The notes: generated from the letters alone by a model not told the origin. A stretch of 60,616 nucleotides of DNA from Levilactobacillus senmaizukei DSM 21775 = NBRC 103853 (GCF_001592085.1 NZ_BCWD01000014.1:1-60616), one strand, 5' to 3'. Shown: positions 17,876 through 30,814, counted from the stretch's first letter. Made by a program: numbers and translations.

Positions 17876-18778
17876 TTAATTATTCAAGGCTTCCTGACCA
17901 CCGGTAATTTCTGTGATTTCAGTCGTAATCGCAGCTTGTCGTGCACGGTTATAGTGCAGTTGTAAGTCGCTGATTAAATCGTCAGCATTATCAGTGGCTG
18001 ATTGCATCGCGTTCGTACTTGATGCGTGTTCGGAAGTCTTCGCGTCCAGAATAGCGCCGTAAACCAGGCTTTCCGCATATTGCGGCAAGATGGTTTCTAA
18101 GACTTCGGCTTCTGACGGCTCCGTTTCATAATCCGATGCGAGGTTAGCCGTTGCTGCGGAATCATCCACGGCATCGGACTCTAACGTCTCACGGTCAACG
18201 GGAAGCGTCTTCTCAGCACGAAAACTTGATGAAATGCGGTTCACGAAATGATTATAGCAAACGAAGAGTTCATCAAAGACTTCGCTGTCATACATCGTCG
18301 TCACGGTCTTCACGATTTCCCGAACTTCGTTGAACTCCGGAACATCACTCACGCCACGATATTCATAAGCAACATTAACGCCACGCTTCTTGTAGAAATC
18401 CGCACCAGTCCCACCAACGGCTAAGATAATATAGTCATCAGGGTTTGGTGTCCGGTTTTCGATAAACTCATTAGCCTCACGAAGCACGCTACTGTTATAA
18501 CTCCCAACCATACCGCGGTCGGAAGTAACAACTAAGTAAGCCGTTTTCTTAACTGGACGGTCTGACTGTAATTTGCTTGAGGAATGTTCAAACAGTTGAG
18601 ACTGAGATAAACGCAGAACTACGGACTTAATCTTTGAGACATAGTCTTGATAGCCCCTAGCATGCTTCTGAATCTTGTTCAACTTCGCAGTAGAAACCAT
18701 GTGCATGGCAGCCGTAATTTGCCGCGTAGCTTTCGTGGAATTAATCCGATGTTGGACATCATGAATCGATTCAGCCAT
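17876..18778 (-). CDS. atpG: F1Fo ATP synthase subunit gamma
   Basis: A 300-aa rotor shaft. The N-terminal coiled-coil helix begins [20 protein letters not shown] and the C-terminal helix ends with [20 protein letters not shown]. The middle Rossmann-like domain contains [13 protein letters not shown]. An acidic insertion around residues 195-225 ([14 protein letters not shown]) is typical of Gram-positive gamma subunits. It is preceded by GGTGAGG and lies 22 nt before atpD. Confidence 0.97.
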   Translation of the reverse strand: MAESIHDVQHRINSTKATRQITAAMHMVSTAKLNKIQKHARGYQDYVSKIKSVVLRLSQSQLFEHSSSKLQSDRPVKKTAYLVVTSDRGMVGSYNSSVLREANEFIENRTPNPDDYIILAVGGTGADFYKKRGVNVAYEYRGVSDVPEFNEVREIVKTVTTMYDSEVFDELFVCYNHFVNRISSSFRAEKTLPVDRETLESDAVDDSAATANLASDYETEPSEAEVLETILPQYAESLVYGAILDAKTSEHASSTNAMQSATDNADDLISDLQLHYNRARQAAITTEITEITGGQEALNN

Positions 18779-18807
18779 TTTTCCTCACCATCCTTCCTTC
18801 AAGCAAC

Positions 18808-20367
<1,560 letters not shown>

Positions 20368-20383
20368 TTACCTATGAAATTCG

Positions 20384-20926
20384 TTATGCCAACAGTTGCT
20401 GCCGTAACTTTTGAATTTTAACTTGTAAGCTCCCATCAAAAATCATGCCAGCGGATTTAACAATCGCGCCACCAATAATATCCGGATTAACCTGGCTACT
20501 TAAGTTCACCCGGTTAGCCCCAACTCGCTTCGCAAATGCTGCCGCGATTTGGTCACGTTGCGTATCGGAAATTGCCACAGCCGTGGTAACTTGCGCATCC
20601 ACAATATGTTTTGCTTCGTTATAAATAGTCTTGAATTGATCAATGATCGCAACCATTGCGTCCATTCGATCGTAGTCATAAACCATCTGGATAAGGTTCT
20701 TGATATAGGGAGATGCTGTCTTAGAGAGATCTTGCAGTAAGGCCCCGCGATCGCCAGCTTTTACGCTTGTATCCGAAAGTACGGTACTCAACTTGGGATT
20801 GTCCTGGAAGACCTGACGGAGTTCTTTCAACTCTGCCATGCCGGTATCCAGTTGGTCTTTTTCAGACAACAATTCAAACAATGCACGTGCGTAGCGCTTC
20901 GCTACCGTTGCCTTATCAAGACTCAT
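20384..20926 (-). CDS. atpH: F1Fo ATP synthase subunit delta
   Basis: A 180-aa peripheral-stalk subunit (OSCP family). It begins [19 protein letters not shown] and ends with the conserved [20 protein letters not shown]. The start is ATG 20926, after GGGGG; an upstream in-frame ATG at 20959 lies inside atpF. It overlaps the end of atpF by 11 nt, so the two are translationally coupled. Confidence 0.96.
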   Translation of the reverse strand: MSLDKATVAKRYARALFELLSEKDQLDTGMAELKELRQVFQDNPKLSTVLSDTSVKAGDRGALLQDLSKTASPYIKNLIQMVYDYDRMDAMVAIIDQFKTIYNEAKHIVDAQVTTAVAISDTQRDQIAAAFAKRVGANRVNLSSQVNPDIIGGAIVKSAGMIFDGSLQVKIQKLRQQLLA

Positions 20927-21431
20927 GTTGTTCCCCCAACCCTTCAATATAAGAGTCAATTAGTGCCTTTTGATCATCAGCCTTTAATTCTCTTTGAAGA
21001 AGTTTGGAAGCAATCTCAACAGATAGATCCGCTACGTCGTTGCGCGCACTAGCCAATGCATCCTCACGTTCTTGCGCAATATCTTTCTGCGCTTTATCTT
21101 TCAGTGACTGAGCATCGGTCTGTGCTTGGGTAACGATTTGCTCCCGTTGCTGTTGACCATTTTCCTTGGCATCTTTAACGATTGTTTGCGCTTCAACTCG
21201 TGAACCAGCTAAGGCTGCTTGACGTTCTTCTGCCATTGCCGCGGCATCTTTCCGTGACTTTTCAGCATTATCGATATCGTTAGAAATCTTGTTCGAACGA
21301 TCTTGCATCATCTTAGTAACTGGTTTCCAAGCGAAAATCTTAACAATCCACATTAACAGAATGAAACTCAATGCGTAAAAGATGGTATCGCCATTGTAAA
21401 GGGTCCGTGCAACCACTAAATGTAAGAGCAT
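20916..21431 (-). CDS. atpF: F1Fo ATP synthase subunit b
   Basis: A 171-aa stator subunit with a single N-terminal TM helix ([20 protein letters not shown]) and a long charged coiled coil rich in Ala, Glu, Lys and Gln, ending in a delta-binding tail. It starts after AAAAGGAGG. Confidence 0.96.
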   Translation of the reverse strand: MLLHLVVARTLYNGDTIFYALSFILLMWIVKIFAWKPVTKMMQDRSNKISNDIDNAEKSRKDAAAMAEERQAALAGSRVEAQTIVKDAKENGQQQREQIVTQAQTDAQSLKDKAQKDIAQEREDALASARNDVADLSVEIASKLLQRELKADDQKALIDSYIEGLGEQHES

Positions 21432-21480
21432 CTATTGACACCTCCTTTTACTGTCAAATCAGTTGATAATAGAACCATGA

Positions 21481-21693
21481 TTACTTGTTCATCAACATCA
21501 AGGACATAACGAAGCCCAAGATAGGCATTGATTCAACTAACCCAACACCAATAAACATCGTACTACGTAATTGACCTGACATTTCAGGCTGGCGAACCAT
21601 ACCTTCCAAAGTCTTGAAAATAACGATACAGTCACCGAACGCACCAGCGATAGCGGCCCCAACCATAGTTACACTTGCTGCTAAAACACCCAT
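21481..21693 (-). CDS. atpE: F1Fo ATP synthase subunit c
   Basis: A 70-aa hairpin of two TM helices. The polar loop is RQPEMSG. The ion-binding Glu54 sits in GVGLVESMPI. No Na+-binding signature is obvious, so proton coupling is expected. A Cys22 in the first helix (GDCIVIF) is uncommon but outside the ion site. AAGGAGG precedes the ATG. Confidence 0.97.
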   Translation of the reverse strand: MGVLAASVTMVGAAIAGAFGDCIVIFKTLEGMVRQPEMSGQLRSTMFIGVGLVESMPILGFVMSLMLMNK

Positions 21694-21735
21694 AATCTTG
21701 TTTCCTCCTTAAATTTAAAAAACATCCAAAAGTAA

Positions 21736-22452
21736 TTAGTCTTCTTCTTGAAGCTTCCGACCAATATAAACCGACGACAACATGATAAAGACATAGGCTT
21801 GAATGGCACCTAGGAAAGCGGAGAATCCTTGCCAAATCATTTCGATTGGCAGAGACAACGCCATCGTTAAGATACCATGTGATTCAGCTAACTGCCAAAT
21901 CATTTCCAACAGAACTTCACCGGAGTAGATAATCCCGAAGATACGAAGACCTAACGTCAAGAAACTACTCAGCTCTTCAAAAATGTTAATTGGGAAGAAG
22001 AACCAAAATGGTTTCACGAAACTGGTTAAGTATCCCTTGGTACCCCAGCGGCGAATACTAGAGTAGTTAGCGAAGACCACCGTCATTAATGACATGGTCA
22101 GCGTAACCACCGGATCAGAAGTTGGGCTTCGAACAATAGCTTTACCATTAATCATTAGGTTAAAGAATAACCCGAGTTGGTTCGATAGAAAAATGAAAAT
22201 AAATAGTGTAAATCCCCAAAGTCCGTAGCCACGTACTTCGTTTGCTGGAAGATTTCCTTTCAAGACCCCGTTGGTGAAGTCAATCAGCCATTCGATCACG
22301 TTTTGCCCTTTAGAAGGCCGCATCGTAATGTGCCGTGTCGTTGCAATAACGAAAATGATCGCCAACAAGAAAACTATCGCCCCTGAGACAAGGTTTGCCA
22401 CACTGAACGTCAGTCCAAATAATTGAAAGGATGCAACTGTACCATTTCCCAC
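21736..22452 (-). CDS. atpB: F1Fo ATP synthase subunit a
   Basis: A 238-aa membrane stator subunit with five or six TM helices. The essential Arg is in LTLGLRIFG, and the C-terminal IQAYVFIMLSSVYIG is typical. A GTG at 22452 has the better distance (7 nt) from GAGGTG; a TTG one codon upstream is the alternative. It is the first gene of the operon; no atpI precedes it, as in other lactobacilli. Confidence 0.96.
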   Translation of the reverse strand: MGNGTVASFQLFGLTFSVANLVSGAIVFLLAIIFVIATTRHITMRPSKGQNVIEWLIDFTNGVLKGNLPANEVRGYGLWGFTLFIFIFLSNQLGLFFNLMINGKAIVRSPTSDPVVTLTMSLMTVVFANYSSIRRWGTKGYLTSFVKPFWFFFPINIFEELSSFLTLGLRIFGIIYSGEVLLEMIWQLAESHGILTMALSLPIEMIWQGFSAFLGAIQAYVFIMLSSVYIGRKLQEED

Positions 22453-22548
22453 CAAATATCACCTCTTTTCATGAACTACATATGTACGCAATAAACCGGG
22501 AAATCCTTGCCCTAACGCACGGACGCGAAATCACAGAGCTTGCGAAAT

Positions 22549-22574
22549 TTTGAGCGAAAGAAATACCGCTCAAA
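22549..22574 (-). promoter_or_regulatory. 5'-proximal hairpin of the atp mRNA
   Basis: TTTGAGCG and CGCTCAAA form an 8-bp stem beginning only a few nucleotides after the predicted transcription start (about 22578). A stem so near the 5' end can protect an mRNA from decay. Confidence 0.4.
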
Positions 22575-22584
22575 CACATTAAAA

Positions 22585-22613
22585 ATGATACCACCAAATC
22601 CCCTAAAAAACAA
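22585..22613 (-). promoter_or_regulatory. Sigma-A promoter of the atp operon
   Basis: On the minus strand, TTGTTT (22613-22608) and TATCAT (22590-22585) are separated by 17 nt. The leader to atpB would be about 125 nt. The rest of the region 22456-22760 shows no gene. Confidence 0.55.
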
Positions 22614-22762
22614 AGACTATTTGTGGAATTAATTGATCATTTTCAATAAATTGGACTTACATTTGAAATCAATGATAAAAGGATTGTTATCGCTTCCATA
22701 ATTTACTTGCGCACGCACACGATTTCAGTTTTCATAGCCACTTCCATGCGATAGATTAAAAC

Positions 22763-22794
22763 AAAAAAGGTTCGGCTAGTAAATTAGCCGAACC
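22763..22794 (-). terminator. Terminator after upp
   Basis: A 10-bp stem, GGTTCGGCTA (22769-22778) with TAGCCGAACC (22785-22794), has a 6-nt loop and a minus-strand tract of six T residues. Confidence 0.85.
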
Positions 22795-22804
22795 CTAGGT
22801 AAGT

Positions 22805-23434
22805 TTATTTTGTCCCAAACAACCGGTCACCCGCGTCACCCAAACCAGGGACAATGTAGCCATCCTCGTTCAAGTGATCATCCAAGGCCGCCGTGTAAAT
22901 GTCGACGTCTGGATGGGCCTTCTGCAAGGCTTTAACCCCTTCTGGGGCCGAGACCAAGCAGACAAACTTCATGTTGCTGGCACCACGCTTTTTCAAAGCA
23001 TCGATTGCCATAATTGCTGAGCCACCCGTGGCTAACATTGGATCAACCACGAAGACTTGCCGTTGGTCAATGTCAGAAGGTAACTTAACAAAATACTCAT
23101 GGGGTTGCAGGGTGACCTCATCACGGTACATCCCAATGTGGCCAACCTTGGCAGCAGGAATTAATTCCAAGATGCCATCGACCATGCCAATCCCAGCACG
23201 TAAGATTGGCACGATAGCCACCTTTTTGCCTGAGAGTTCCTTGGCTGTCATCTTCGCCACCGGCGTTTCGATCACCTTATCTTGTAATGGCATATCGCGT
23301 GAAACCTCATAGGCCATTAAAGTTGAGATCTCGTTAACAACTTCCCGGAAACTACGAGTACCACAACTCTTATTCCGAATAATTGTCAGTTTGTGTTGAA
23401 TCAACGGGTGGTCAAGAACTTGAAACTTCCCCAT
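22805..23434 (-). CDS. upp: Uracil phosphoribosyltransferase
   Basis: A 209-aa pyrimidine salvage enzyme converting uracil and PRPP to UMP. The PRPP loop is [12 protein letters not shown]. The uracil-binding C-terminus is [18 protein letters not shown]. Full length for the family. AAAGGAG precedes the ATG. An extended -10 (TGGTACAAT on the minus strand, near 23464) suggests its own promoter. It is flanked by glyA and the atp operon, a conserved Firmicutes order. Confidence 0.97.
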   Translation of the reverse strand: MGKFQVLDHPLIQHKLTIIRNKSCGTRSFREVVNEISTLMAYEVSRDMPLQDKVIETPVAKMTAKELSGKKVAIVPILRAGIGMVDGILELIPAAKVGHIGMYRDEVTLQPHEYFVKLPSDIDQRQVFVVDPMLATGGSAIMAIDALKKRGASNMKFVCLVSAPEGVKALQKAHPDVDIYTAALDDHLNEDGYIVPGLGDAGDRLFGTK

Positions 23435-23525
23435 GGATAAACGCTCCTTTGTGATTTCTTACAATTGTACCATTATCTACGGCATTACTGCGGACTTTTT
23501 TCAAATGAAACCGTTTTTTTCTAAA

Positions 23526-24767
23526 TTAAGGTAACACTGTTAATGGGTGAGCCGCCGTTAGGTCCCGTACCTGCGAACGAACCCGGTCTAAAACGGCCTT
23601 ATCGTCAGGATGACTTAAGGTGTCTACAATTAATTTTGCGACTTGTCGGCAATCTGCCGGTGTGAAGCCCCGGGTCGTAATCGCCGGTGTCCCCAACCGA
23701 ATGCCAGAGGTCTTGAAGGGACTCAGGGTTTCATTCGGAATGGCTTCCTTATTAGTGGTAATCAAGACACTGTCCAGTAAGTCTTGCGCTTGCTTACCAT
23801 TCAAACCCGTTGCTGAAAGGTCCAACGTCATCAAATGATTGTCGGTTCCGCCGGAGACCACCCGAACCATTGGTAGATCTTCAAAGGCCGCCGCCATGGC
23901 ACTGGCATTGTCGATGATCCGTTGCGCATAATCCTTGAAGTCTGGTTGCAAGTCTTCGAAGAAGGCGGCCGCCTTGCCAGCAATCACGTGTTCCAATGGC
24001 CCGCCCTGGGTTCCCGGAAATACGGCTGAGTTTAGCTGCTTGGCATACTTTTCTTGCGATAGGATTAACCCTCCGCGAGGTCCCCGTAGGGTCTTGTGGG
24101 TAGTCGTCGTGACAACATCGGCAATTCCCACGGGACTTGGATGAAGTCCCGCCGCCACTAAGCCGGCAATATGTGCCATGTCAACCATTAGATAGGCCCC
24201 CACCTCATCGGCAATGGCTCTAAAGGCTTGCCAGTCAATCGTCCGCGAATAAGCGGATGCCCCGGCAACAATCATCTTAGGTTGCACCTTCAGCGCCAAC
24301 GCACGGATGGCCGCGAAGTCCAAGCGTTCCGTGTCGGGATTCAGATCGTAACCATAAGTCTGATACAGCTTGCCTGAGAAGTTCACTTTCGACCCGTGGG
24401 TCAAGTGGCCCCCAGCATCCAAGCTCATCCCCAGGATGGTATCTCCGGGCTTCAAGAAGGCCGCATAGACCGCCTGGTTCGCCTGGGAACCGGAATGTGG
24501 CTGAACGTTTGCATACTCCGCGTGGAACAATTCCTTGGCCCGGTCGATAGCCAATTGCTCAACCACGTCAATGTATTGCGTCCCGCCATAGTAGCGTTTC
24601 CCGGGATAACCTTCAGCGTACTTGTTGGTCAGCACTGAGCCCTGTGCGGTTCGGACGGCGTGACTCACGATGTTTTCGGAAGCAATCAGTTCGATTGTAT
24701 CTTCTTGACGTTGTTCTTCCTGGGCAATGGCGCCCCATAGAGCTGGATCTTTTTCTTTAAAATTCAA
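23526..24767 (-). CDS. glyA: Serine hydroxymethyltransferase
   Basis: A 413-aa PLP enzyme interconverting serine and glycine with tetrahydrofolate. It has [10 protein letters not shown], the substrate loop [11 protein letters not shown], and the PLP lysine in [13 protein letters not shown]. The start is TTG 24767, preceded by AGGAGG at the right distance and giving the usual family N-terminus ([14 protein letters not shown]). The frame extends to 24848 but that part lacks a ribosome site. Confidence 0.97.
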   Translation of the reverse strand: MNFKEKDPALWGAIAQEEQRQEDTIELIASENIVSHAVRTAQGSVLTNKYAEGYPGKRYYGGTQYIDVVEQLAIDRAKELFHAEYANVQPHSGSQANQAVYAAFLKPGDTILGMSLDAGGHLTHGSKVNFSGKLYQTYGYDLNPDTERLDFAAIRALALKVQPKMIVAGASAYSRTIDWQAFRAIADEVGAYLMVDMAHIAGLVAAGLHPSPVGIADVVTTTTHKTLRGPRGGLILSQEKYAKQLNSAVFPGTQGGPLEHVIAGKAAAFFEDLQPDFKDYAQRIIDNASAMAAAFEDLPMVRVVSGGTDNHLMTLDLSATGLNGKQAQDLLDSVLITTNKEAIPNETLSPFKTSGIRLGTPAITTRGFTPADCRQVAKLIVDTLSHPDDKAVLDRVRSQVRDLTAAHPLTVLP

Positions 24768-24858
24768 TGGCGGTCCCTCCTGAACAGTAATTGGTTTCAT
24801 TTTACCAAACTTTCTGCTCAGGTGGGGCCGCCACCATTCGAGATTCAATTAATTTTGC

Positions 24859-25875
24859 TTATTTTTCAAAATGAACTTGGCCAGCTGACTTGTTCAACCG
24901 GTTCATGTACGCCGCGCCAAGGCCGTCGTCTGGAAAACCTTGCGCCAAGATACCCGTGACTGGCGACTCCAGGTCGAAATACCGTAACCCAGCGAATAGT
25001 TGATGACTCGCCGAATCCAAGTTGGCTCCCAACGAATACGTTTCAATATTGTTAGGCAAAGTCAATTCCGCTAGGATTGAATCCGTCGCCATCACACCAA
25101 TGGTACCAGCTTGATGACTCGCCCAGTCCATGGCTGCCGACCAGTCTGCTTCACGATCCACGATGGTCACCTGGGCATTAGGCGCATAGTGCTTGTATTT
25201 CATCCCCGGGGCCTTGGGAACTTCCTTGGCGCCCACCCGATGGTGACTCGACCGAACATTCCCAATGACCGCAGTCAATTCTTCTTCAGTCACCGCACCA
25301 GGCCGGAGAATTGTTGGCAGATCGGTCGACATATCAAGGACTGTTGATTCAACGCCCACCTCGGTTGGGCCGTCATCCAAGATGCCGGCGATCTTGCCAT
25401 TCAAATCATGATAGACATGCTTGGCTAAGGTCGGACTTGGCTTGCCGGAAGTATTGGCAGATGGACCAACTAGGGGTACCCCCGCCGCGCGGATCAAGTC
25501 AAGGGTGACCTGGTTGTCCGGATTCCGAAACGCCGCCGTGTTCAGACCGCCGGTGACAGCCGCGGAAAGCTTCCCCGGCTGTAACTTAAAGATTAACGTT
25601 AAGGAACCGGGCCAAAAGGCCTTGATTAGCTTCTTAGCAGTGGCTGACAACGGTTGCGCATACTGTTCAACCGTGTCAATTCCCGTCACGTGGACAATCA
25701 GCGGATTGTCGCTGGGACGCCCCTTTGCCATGTAGACCTGCTTAACGGCCGTTTCATTGGTGGCATCTGCCCCTAAGCCATACACGGTTTCGGTTGGAAA
25801 CGCCACAAGTTGACCGTCGCGAATTGCCTTGGCGGCGGCATCGATTTCAGTTGGTTTAAAAATCTTGGTTTCCAT
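24859..25875 (-). CDS. L-threonylcarbamoyladenylate synthase (Sua5 type)
   Basis: A 338-aa enzyme making threonylcarbamoyl-AMP for the t6A37 modification of ANN-decoding tRNAs. The YrdC-like domain has FPTETVYGLGADA, KGRPSDNPLIVHV and GPSANTSGKPSPT. A linker (APGMKYKHYAP) leads to the C-terminal Sua5 domain, so it is the long Sua5 form rather than TsaC. The start is ATG 25875, 20 nt after the prmC stop, with GGGAG upstream. Confidence 0.93.
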   Translation of the reverse strand: METKIFKPTEIDAAAKAIRDGQLVAFPTETVYGLGADATNETAVKQVYMAKGRPSDNPLIVHVTGIDTVEQYAQPLSATAKKLIKAFWPGSLTLIFKLQPGKLSAAVTGGLNTAAFRNPDNQVTLDLIRAAGVPLVGPSANTSGKPSPTLAKHVYHDLNGKIAGILDDGPTEVGVESTVLDMSTDLPTILRPGAVTEEELTAVIGNVRSSHHRVGAKEVPKAPGMKYKHYAPNAQVTIVDREADWSAAMDWASHQAGTIGVMATDSILAELTLPNNIETYSLGANLDSASHQLFAGLRYFDLESPVTGILAQGFPDDGLGAAYMNRLNKSAGQVHFEK

Positions 25876-25894
25876 AAATATTAAGTCTCCCTTA

Positions 25895-26737
25895 TCACAA
25901 TTGCACCTTGACCATCCGGTCTTGGCCATTGATATCCTGGCGAACGGTCACCTTAGCTGCGGGCAACGCCACGGTAAAGATCGCGCGCACGGCTGGCCCC
26001 TGATGATAGCCAATCTCGGCGAAGAAACACCCCTCCGCGGTTAAGAATCCCGGTAGTGTTAACGCAAAACGCCGGTAAAAGTCCAGCCCATGATCCGCAG
26101 CGTACAACGCTTGGTCCGGTTCAAACCGCTTGACGGCGTCATCCATCACCGGTTGCTCTGCCCGATCAATGTATGGCGGGTTCGACACGATCACATCGAA
26201 GCGTTGCCCCGCCAACGGTGCCAGCAGATCGCCCACTTCAAATTGTACTTGAGCATTCAAAGCCTTAGCATTCTGCTGAGCCACGGCCACGGCCGCCACG
26301 GAAATATCCGTAGCAGTGACCTGCCACTCAGGTCGCTCCAGCTTCAATGAGAGCGCAATGGCCCCGCTACCGGTGCCAATATCAGCTAACTTGAGTGGCG
26401 CCTGCGAACAATCCGTTAAGACCCACTCCACCAACTCTTCAGTTTCCTGCCGCGGAATCAGGGTGGCATTCGTCACTTGAAATTCTCGGCCATAGAACGG
26501 GGCATGCCCCAACACATATTGCGCCGGCTCACCGGCTAAAACGCGGTCCAGCTGATGCCGAAACTGGTCCAACACAGAAGCCGGAACCACATCCCGGTAG
26601 TGTTGGACCAGCTGCGTGTAGCGCCAATTCTGTCCTTCGAGCAACAGATATTGTGCCGCACTCGGATCTTGCCGTGCGCCCGTTAGTTGGTCCTGGGCCG
26701 TATGGAGCAAGCTAAAGTAAGTTACTGGGTTAGCCAT
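25895..26737 (-). CDS. prmC: Release factor glutamine methyltransferase
   Basis: A 280-aa SAM-dependent enzyme methylating the Gln of the GGQ motif in RF1/RF2. Motif I is [15 protein letters not shown] and the catalytic motif is VSNPPYI. An N-terminal helical substrate domain is present. Its ATG overlaps the prfA stop by 8 nt, so enzyme and substrate RF1 are translationally coupled. Confidence 0.95.
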   Translation of the reverse strand: MANPVTYFSLLHTAQDQLTGARQDPSAAQYLLLEGQNWRYTQLVQHYRDVVPASVLDQFRHQLDRVLAGEPAQYVLGHAPFYGREFQVTNATLIPRQETEELVEWVLTDCSQAPLKLADIGTGSGAIALSLKLERPEWQVTATDISVAAVAVAQQNAKALNAQVQFEVGDLLAPLAGQRFDVIVSNPPYIDRAEQPVMDDAVKRFEPDQALYAADHGLDFYRRFALTLPGFLTAEGCFFAEIGYHQGPAVRAIFTVALPAAKVTVRQDINGQDRMVKVQL

Positions 26738-27815
26738 TGTTCTTGAGATCTTCCAGTTTAGCCGCTTGGTCTGACAGAATTAAGGCATCAATAATATCAT
26801 CCAACTCACCGTTCATGATCCGATCTAACTTATTCAAGGTTAAACCAATTCGGTGATCGGTGACCCGATTTTGCGGATAGTTGTAGGTCCGAATCCGTTC
26901 GGAACGGTCCCCGGTCCCGACGGCTGACTTTCGTTCAGCGTTGTAGGCACTTTCCTCTTGTTGCTTGTAGTAGTCGTAAACCCGGGTCCGCAGAATCTGC
27001 ATGGCTTTAGCCCGGTTTTGTTGTTGTGACCGTTCGTCTTGCATGGCCACGACGATGCCAGTTGGCAAGTGGGTCATCCGCACGGCCGAAGACGTCTTGT
27101 TAATATGTTGCCCACCGGCACCGGATGACCGATAAACGTCGGTCCGAATATCCTTAGGATCAATGTCAATATCAACGTCTTGTTCTTCAGGCATTACACC
27201 AACCGTAGCGGTACTGGTATGTACCCGACCGGCTGATTCCGTTACGGGTACTCGTTGAACCCGGTGCGCACCGTTTTCATACTTCAACTTGGAGTAAACC
27301 TTATCGCCAGAAATCATCAGAACGATTTCCTTAAAGCCTCCCACTTCGGTATCGTTTTCATCGACAATTTCAATCTGCCAACCCTGACGTTCGGCATACT
27401 TGGAGTACATACTAAAAAGGTCCGCAGCAAATAGGCTGGCTTCATCGCCACCGGCAGCCCCATGAATTTCCATGATGATGTTTTTGTCATCGTTAGGGTC
27501 TTTAGGCAAGAGCAGCACTTTGATGGCTTCTTCTAAATCTTCTTTTTGTGACGTTAAGTCCTTCAACTCTTCCTTAATCATGGTTTCCATGTCACTATCT
27601 AACTTCTCACGTAACATTTCATCATCGTCACTAATTTGCTGAGTCACGTCCTGATATTGGTGGTACTTGTCCACCGTCTCACGGAGTTCCCCCTCTTCTT
27701 TTGAAAGGGCCATGAACCGTTGCGTATCCGCAATAATTTCTGGGTCACTAATTAACTCATTCAGCTCGTCATAACGGTCGGCAACGGCCTGGAGCTTGTC
27801 AAACATTTCATCCAT
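26730..27815 (-). CDS. prfA: Peptide chain release factor 1
   Basis: A 361-aa class I release factor for UAA and UAG. The GGQ motif is in [17 protein letters not shown]. The codon-recognition region reads [14 protein letters not shown], giving the PxT motif of RF1. Acidic helical domain 1 is intact. ACGAGG precedes the ATG. It is the first gene of the prfA-prmC-Sua5-glyA run. Confidence 0.97.
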   Translation of the reverse strand: MDEMFDKLQAVADRYDELNELISDPEIIADTQRFMALSKEEGELRETVDKYHQYQDVTQQISDDDEMLREKLDSDMETMIKEELKDLTSQKEDLEEAIKVLLLPKDPNDDKNIIMEIHGAAGGDEASLFAADLFSMYSKYAERQGWQIEIVDENDTEVGGFKEIVLMISGDKVYSKLKYENGAHRVQRVPVTESAGRVHTSTATVGVMPEEQDVDIDIDPKDIRTDVYRSSGAGGQHINKTSSAVRMTHLPTGIVVAMQDERSQQQNRAKAMQILRTRVYDYYKQQEESAYNAERKSAVGTGDRSERIRTYNYPQNRVTDHRIGLTLNKLDRIMNGELDDIIDALILSDQAAKLEDLKNNG

Positions 27816-27884
27816 TCGATTAACCTCGTTTCATTCAGTTGTTACCAGCATCCGGTCACTTTTAACGGTGCTTAACTGAAACGG

Positions 27885-28469
27885 CTATTTTCCAATCTGG
27901 TCTAATGGCGGGTTAAAATAATGCCGCCGGCAGACAGGATAATAGGTTTCATTACCACCGATTTGGACCTGTTCACCCTCGTACACGGGTTTGTTATCAT
28001 GGAACCGAAGATTCATGATAGCCTTCTTCGTGCAGAACCAGCAAATAGTCTTCATTTCTTCAATTTTATCTGCGTACAGCAGCAGGTACTTTGTTCCTTC
28101 AAACAAGTCGTTGCGAAAATCGTTTTTCAAGCCAAAGGTCATCACCGGAATCTTTAACTCATCGACCACTTTTGCTAGTTGTAACACGTGATCCTTCGTT
28201 AAAAATTGGGCTTCGTCAATCAAGACACAATTGGCCTTGGGGTCTAATTTCTCAATCGCCTCGTACAAATTTGTCTCTTTAAAGATCGGATGCGCGGCTC
28301 GTTTCAATCCGATGCGGCTAGTAATGTAGCCGACGTCGTCTCTGGTATCCAGGCCACTCGTCATGATGATCACCCGTTTACCTTGTTCCTCGTAATTGTG
28401 GGCGACCTTCAAGATTTCAATGGTCTTCCCACTATTCATTGCACCGTACCGAAAAAATAACTGCGCCAC
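27885..28469 (-). CDS. tdk: Thymidine kinase (type II)
   Basis: A 194-aa salvage kinase. The P-loop is [11 protein letters not shown], followed by the DEAQF motif and a zinc ribbon with cysteines in CWFC and the C-terminal VCRRHYF. The start is GTG 28469, after AAGGTGGG, giving the standard [10 protein letters not shown]-terminus. A minus-strand -10 TATAAT is at 28507-28502. It is divergent from murT. Confidence 0.95.
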   Translation of the reverse strand: MAQLFFRYGAMNSGKTIEILKVAHNYEEQGKRVIIMTSGLDTRDDVGYITSRIGLKRAAHPIFKETNLYEAIEKLDPKANCVLIDEAQFLTKDHVLQLAKVVDELKIPVMTFGLKNDFRNDLFEGTKYLLLYADKIEEMKTICWFCTKKAIMNLRFHDNKPVYEGEQVQIGGNETYYPVCRRHYFNPPLDQIGK

Positions 28470-28602
28470 TGTAATTCCCACCTTTTTGACAGTTTCTATC
28501 TATTATAGCCGATCACTTAGGAAAATTCGACTGTGGGATCACCAAACTTTTCTTGCATTTTCCCAAAGTTGAACCGGATGGCTCCTCTTATCTGCCAAAC
28601 CA

Positions 28603-28611
28603 TGTTAGAAT
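28603..28611 (+). promoter_or_regulatory. Extended -10 promoter of murT-gatD
   Basis: TG-T-TAGAAT at 28603-28611 is an extended -10 about 60 nt before the murT ATG. No good -35 is seen. Confidence 0.4.
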
Positions 28612-28672
28612 TAACACTTGAACAAACAAGGAATTCGACACGAAATTTGTCTCGATAAGGAGCGAAGTATCC

Positions 28673-30022
28673 ATGTCATTAAGAAGCGACGTTGCAACCT
28701 TCGCGGGGAAGTCCTCGTACTGGTTTCTGCATAAATTTCTCAACGGGGGCAGTTCCCTCCCAGGGAAGATTACTCTGACTCTCGACCCAAGTATTCTACG
28801 GGCACTCGGGGCAAAGTATGATCTGGTCATCGTGACGGGTACCAACGGTAAAACGTTGACGACCGCCCTCACCGTGTCCGTACTAAATGAAAAGTACCCA
28901 GGCGTCTTGACCAACCCCTCTGGTTCCAACATGGAACAGGGCATCGTCACGACCTTTCTTAAGGCCGAGAAGCCTCAATCTGGACGGCCAATTGCCGTCT
29001 TAGAAGTTGACGAGGCAAACGTCATTAACATTACCAAATACATTGAACCCAAGGCCTTCGTCTTTACCAATATTTTCCGGGATCAGATGGATCGCTTTGG
29101 TGAAATCTATACGACGTATCAAAAGATTCTCGACGGCGTCGCACTGGCACCCAACGCCACGATTATCGCCAATGGGGACTCCCCCATTTTCCATTCAAAA
29201 GACCTGCCTAATCCAATTCTGTACTACGGTTTCGACAACGAACCCGACCAGGACTTCAAGGCCAAGGCCAACACGGACGGGGTCCTGTGCCCCAAGTGTG
29301 AACACATCTTGCACTACCACTCCCTGACCTACGGAAACCAAGGAAAGTATTTCTGTCCACACTGTGGTTTCTCTCGTCCAGAGCTCACCTACCGTTTGAC
29401 GAAGCTGGGCGAACAAACCCCAACTTCCTCTAAGTTTGAATTGGACGGTCACCCATTCAAGATTCAAATCGGTGGGACCTATAACATCTACAACGCATTG
29501 GCTGCTTACGCGGTGGGACAATTCTTTGATGTCAGCCCAACCGAAATCAGTAACGCCTTCAATAGCGATGAACGGGTCTTCGGCCGGCAAGAAGTCATCG
29601 ACGTCGCCGGTAAAAAGGTCACTATCATTCTGGTTAAAAACCCGGTTGGGTTGGACCAAGTCTTGCAGACCATTAGCAGTGAAACGCATCCCTTCTCATT
29701 GGTCGCCTTGCTGAACGCGAACTACGCCGACGGAATCGATACCAGTTGGATTTGGGACGGCGACTTCGAGAAGCTGACCCAGATGGATGTACCGAAGTTT
29801 ATCACTGGTGGCGAGCGATACAAGGACATCACGTTCCGCCTAAAGGTGGCTGGCGTCCCCGACGACAAACATATCGTCGAACCCGACCTGAAGAAGGTCG
29901 TGGCGGACATCTCCGAGCTACCAACCGAACGGGTCTACGTGCTTGCCACCTACACGGCAATGCTCCAGGTCCGTGATATTCTGAAGGAACAAGGCTACAT
30001 TAAGGAGGCCATTGGCGAATGA
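28673..30022 (+). CDS. murT: Lipid II isoglutaminyl synthase subunit MurT
   Basis: A 449-aa Mur-ligase-like subunit that, with GatD, amidates the alpha-carboxyl of D-Glu in lipid II. ATP loop: VTGTNGKT. The inserted four-cysteine zinc ribbon is visible as CPKC and CPHC around residues 205-230. The C-terminal DUF1727 domain ends the protein. TAAGGAG precedes the ATG. It overlaps gatD by 4 nt (ATGA). Confidence 0.95.
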   Translation: MSLRSDVATFAGKSSYWFLHKFLNGGSSLPGKITLTLDPSILRALGAKYDLVIVTGTNGKTLTTALTVSVLNEKYPGVLTNPSGSNMEQGIVTTFLKAEKPQSGRPIAVLEVDEANVINITKYIEPKAFVFTNIFRDQMDRFGEIYTTYQKILDGVALAPNATIIANGDSPIFHSKDLPNPILYYGFDNEPDQDFKAKANTDGVLCPKCEHILHYHSLTYGNQGKYFCPHCGFSRPELTYRLTKLGEQTPTSSKFELDGHPFKIQIGGTYNIYNALAAYAVGQFFDVSPTEISNAFNSDERVFGRQEVIDVAGKKVTIILVKNPVGLDQVLQTISSETHPFSLVALLNANYADGIDTSWIWDGDFEKLTQMDVPKFITGGERYKDITFRLKVAGVPDDKHIVEPDLKKVVADISELPTERVYVLATYTAMLQVRDILKEQGYIKEAIGE

Positions 30023-30723
30023 GTTATGAATTAAACGTTGCTCACCTCTATGGTGACCTAATGAATACGTACGGCGACGCCGGTAATATCCTGGCATTGA
30101 AGTACTATGCCAAGCAAATGGACGTCGACATCAACGTGACCGTTGTCAGCCTGGATGAAGAATTTCACTCAGACGACTACGACATGGCACTGTTCGGTGG
30201 CGGCCAAGACTTCGAACAAACCATCGTCTCTAAAGACATTCAAACCAAGAAAGCTGAACTCATCAAATTCATCGAGTCCGGCGGTCCCATCCTAGCCATC
30301 TGCGGCGGTTTTCAATTACTGGGCCACTATTACATCGGAGCCGACGGTGAAAAGATGCCCGGTATCGGGGCCCTGGACCACTACACGTTGTCACAAGATA
30401 ACAACCGATTCATCGGTAACATCGAAATCAAGAACGAGGAAACCGGCGAAACTTACCATGGCTTTGAGAATCACCAAGGCCGAACCTTCTTGGGCGCAGA
30501 CGAACGGCCACTTGGCCGCGTTCTCTCCGGCAAGGGAAATAATGGTGAAGATGGTTCGGAAGGCGCAATCTACAAGAACGTCTACTGCTCTTACTTCCAT
30601 GGCCCTGTGTTGACCCGTAATGGGAATATCGCCAAGCACTTACTGATTGCAGCATTGAAACGAAAGTACCCCGATGTCGATTTTAGTAAACAAGCGGCTT
30701 TACCAATTCCGGCAACATTCTAA
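30019..30723 (+). CDS. gatD: Lipid II isoglutaminyl synthase glutaminase subunit GatD
   Basis: A 234-aa class I glutamine amidotransferase-like protein. The nucleophile Cys is in [12 protein letters not shown] and the catalytic His in YFHGPVL; the FENHQGRT segment is the usual mid-domain motif. It supplies ammonia to MurT. Coupled to murT by the overlap and followed by a terminator. Confidence 0.94.
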   Translation: MSYELNVAHLYGDLMNTYGDAGNILALKYYAKQMDVDINVTVVSLDEEFHSDDYDMALFGGGQDFEQTIVSKDIQTKKAELIKFIESGGPILAICGGFQLLGHYYIGADGEKMPGIGALDHYTLSQDNNRFIGNIEIKNEETGETYHGFENHQGRTFLGADERPLGRVLSGKGNNGEDGSEGAIYKNVYCSYFHGPVLTRNGNIAKHLLIAALKRKYPDVDFSKQAALPIPATF

Positions 30724-30737
30724 AATTTTACAATAAT

Positions 30738-30774
30738 GACTGTCACACCGAAATCTCGGTATGACAGTTTTTTT
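30738..30774 (+). terminator. Terminator of murT-gatD
   Basis: ACTGTCA and TGACAGT enclose a smaller ACCGA/TCGGT stem, followed by seven T residues. Confidence 0.85.
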
Positions 30775-30778
30775 ACGC

Positions 30779-30814
30779 AAAAAAATCCGGATACCCTGAA
30801 ATTAGGTATCCGGA
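30779..30814 (-). terminator. Terminator of the serine hydrolase gene
   Basis: ATCCGGATACC (30785-30795) pairs with GGTATCCGGAT (30804-30814). The A tract before it gives U residues on the minus strand. Confidence 0.8.

Noticed and set aside
23526-24848. glyA start at 24848 (longer frame)
   Set aside because: The extra 27 residues have no ribosome site, while AGGAGG correctly precedes TTG 24767.
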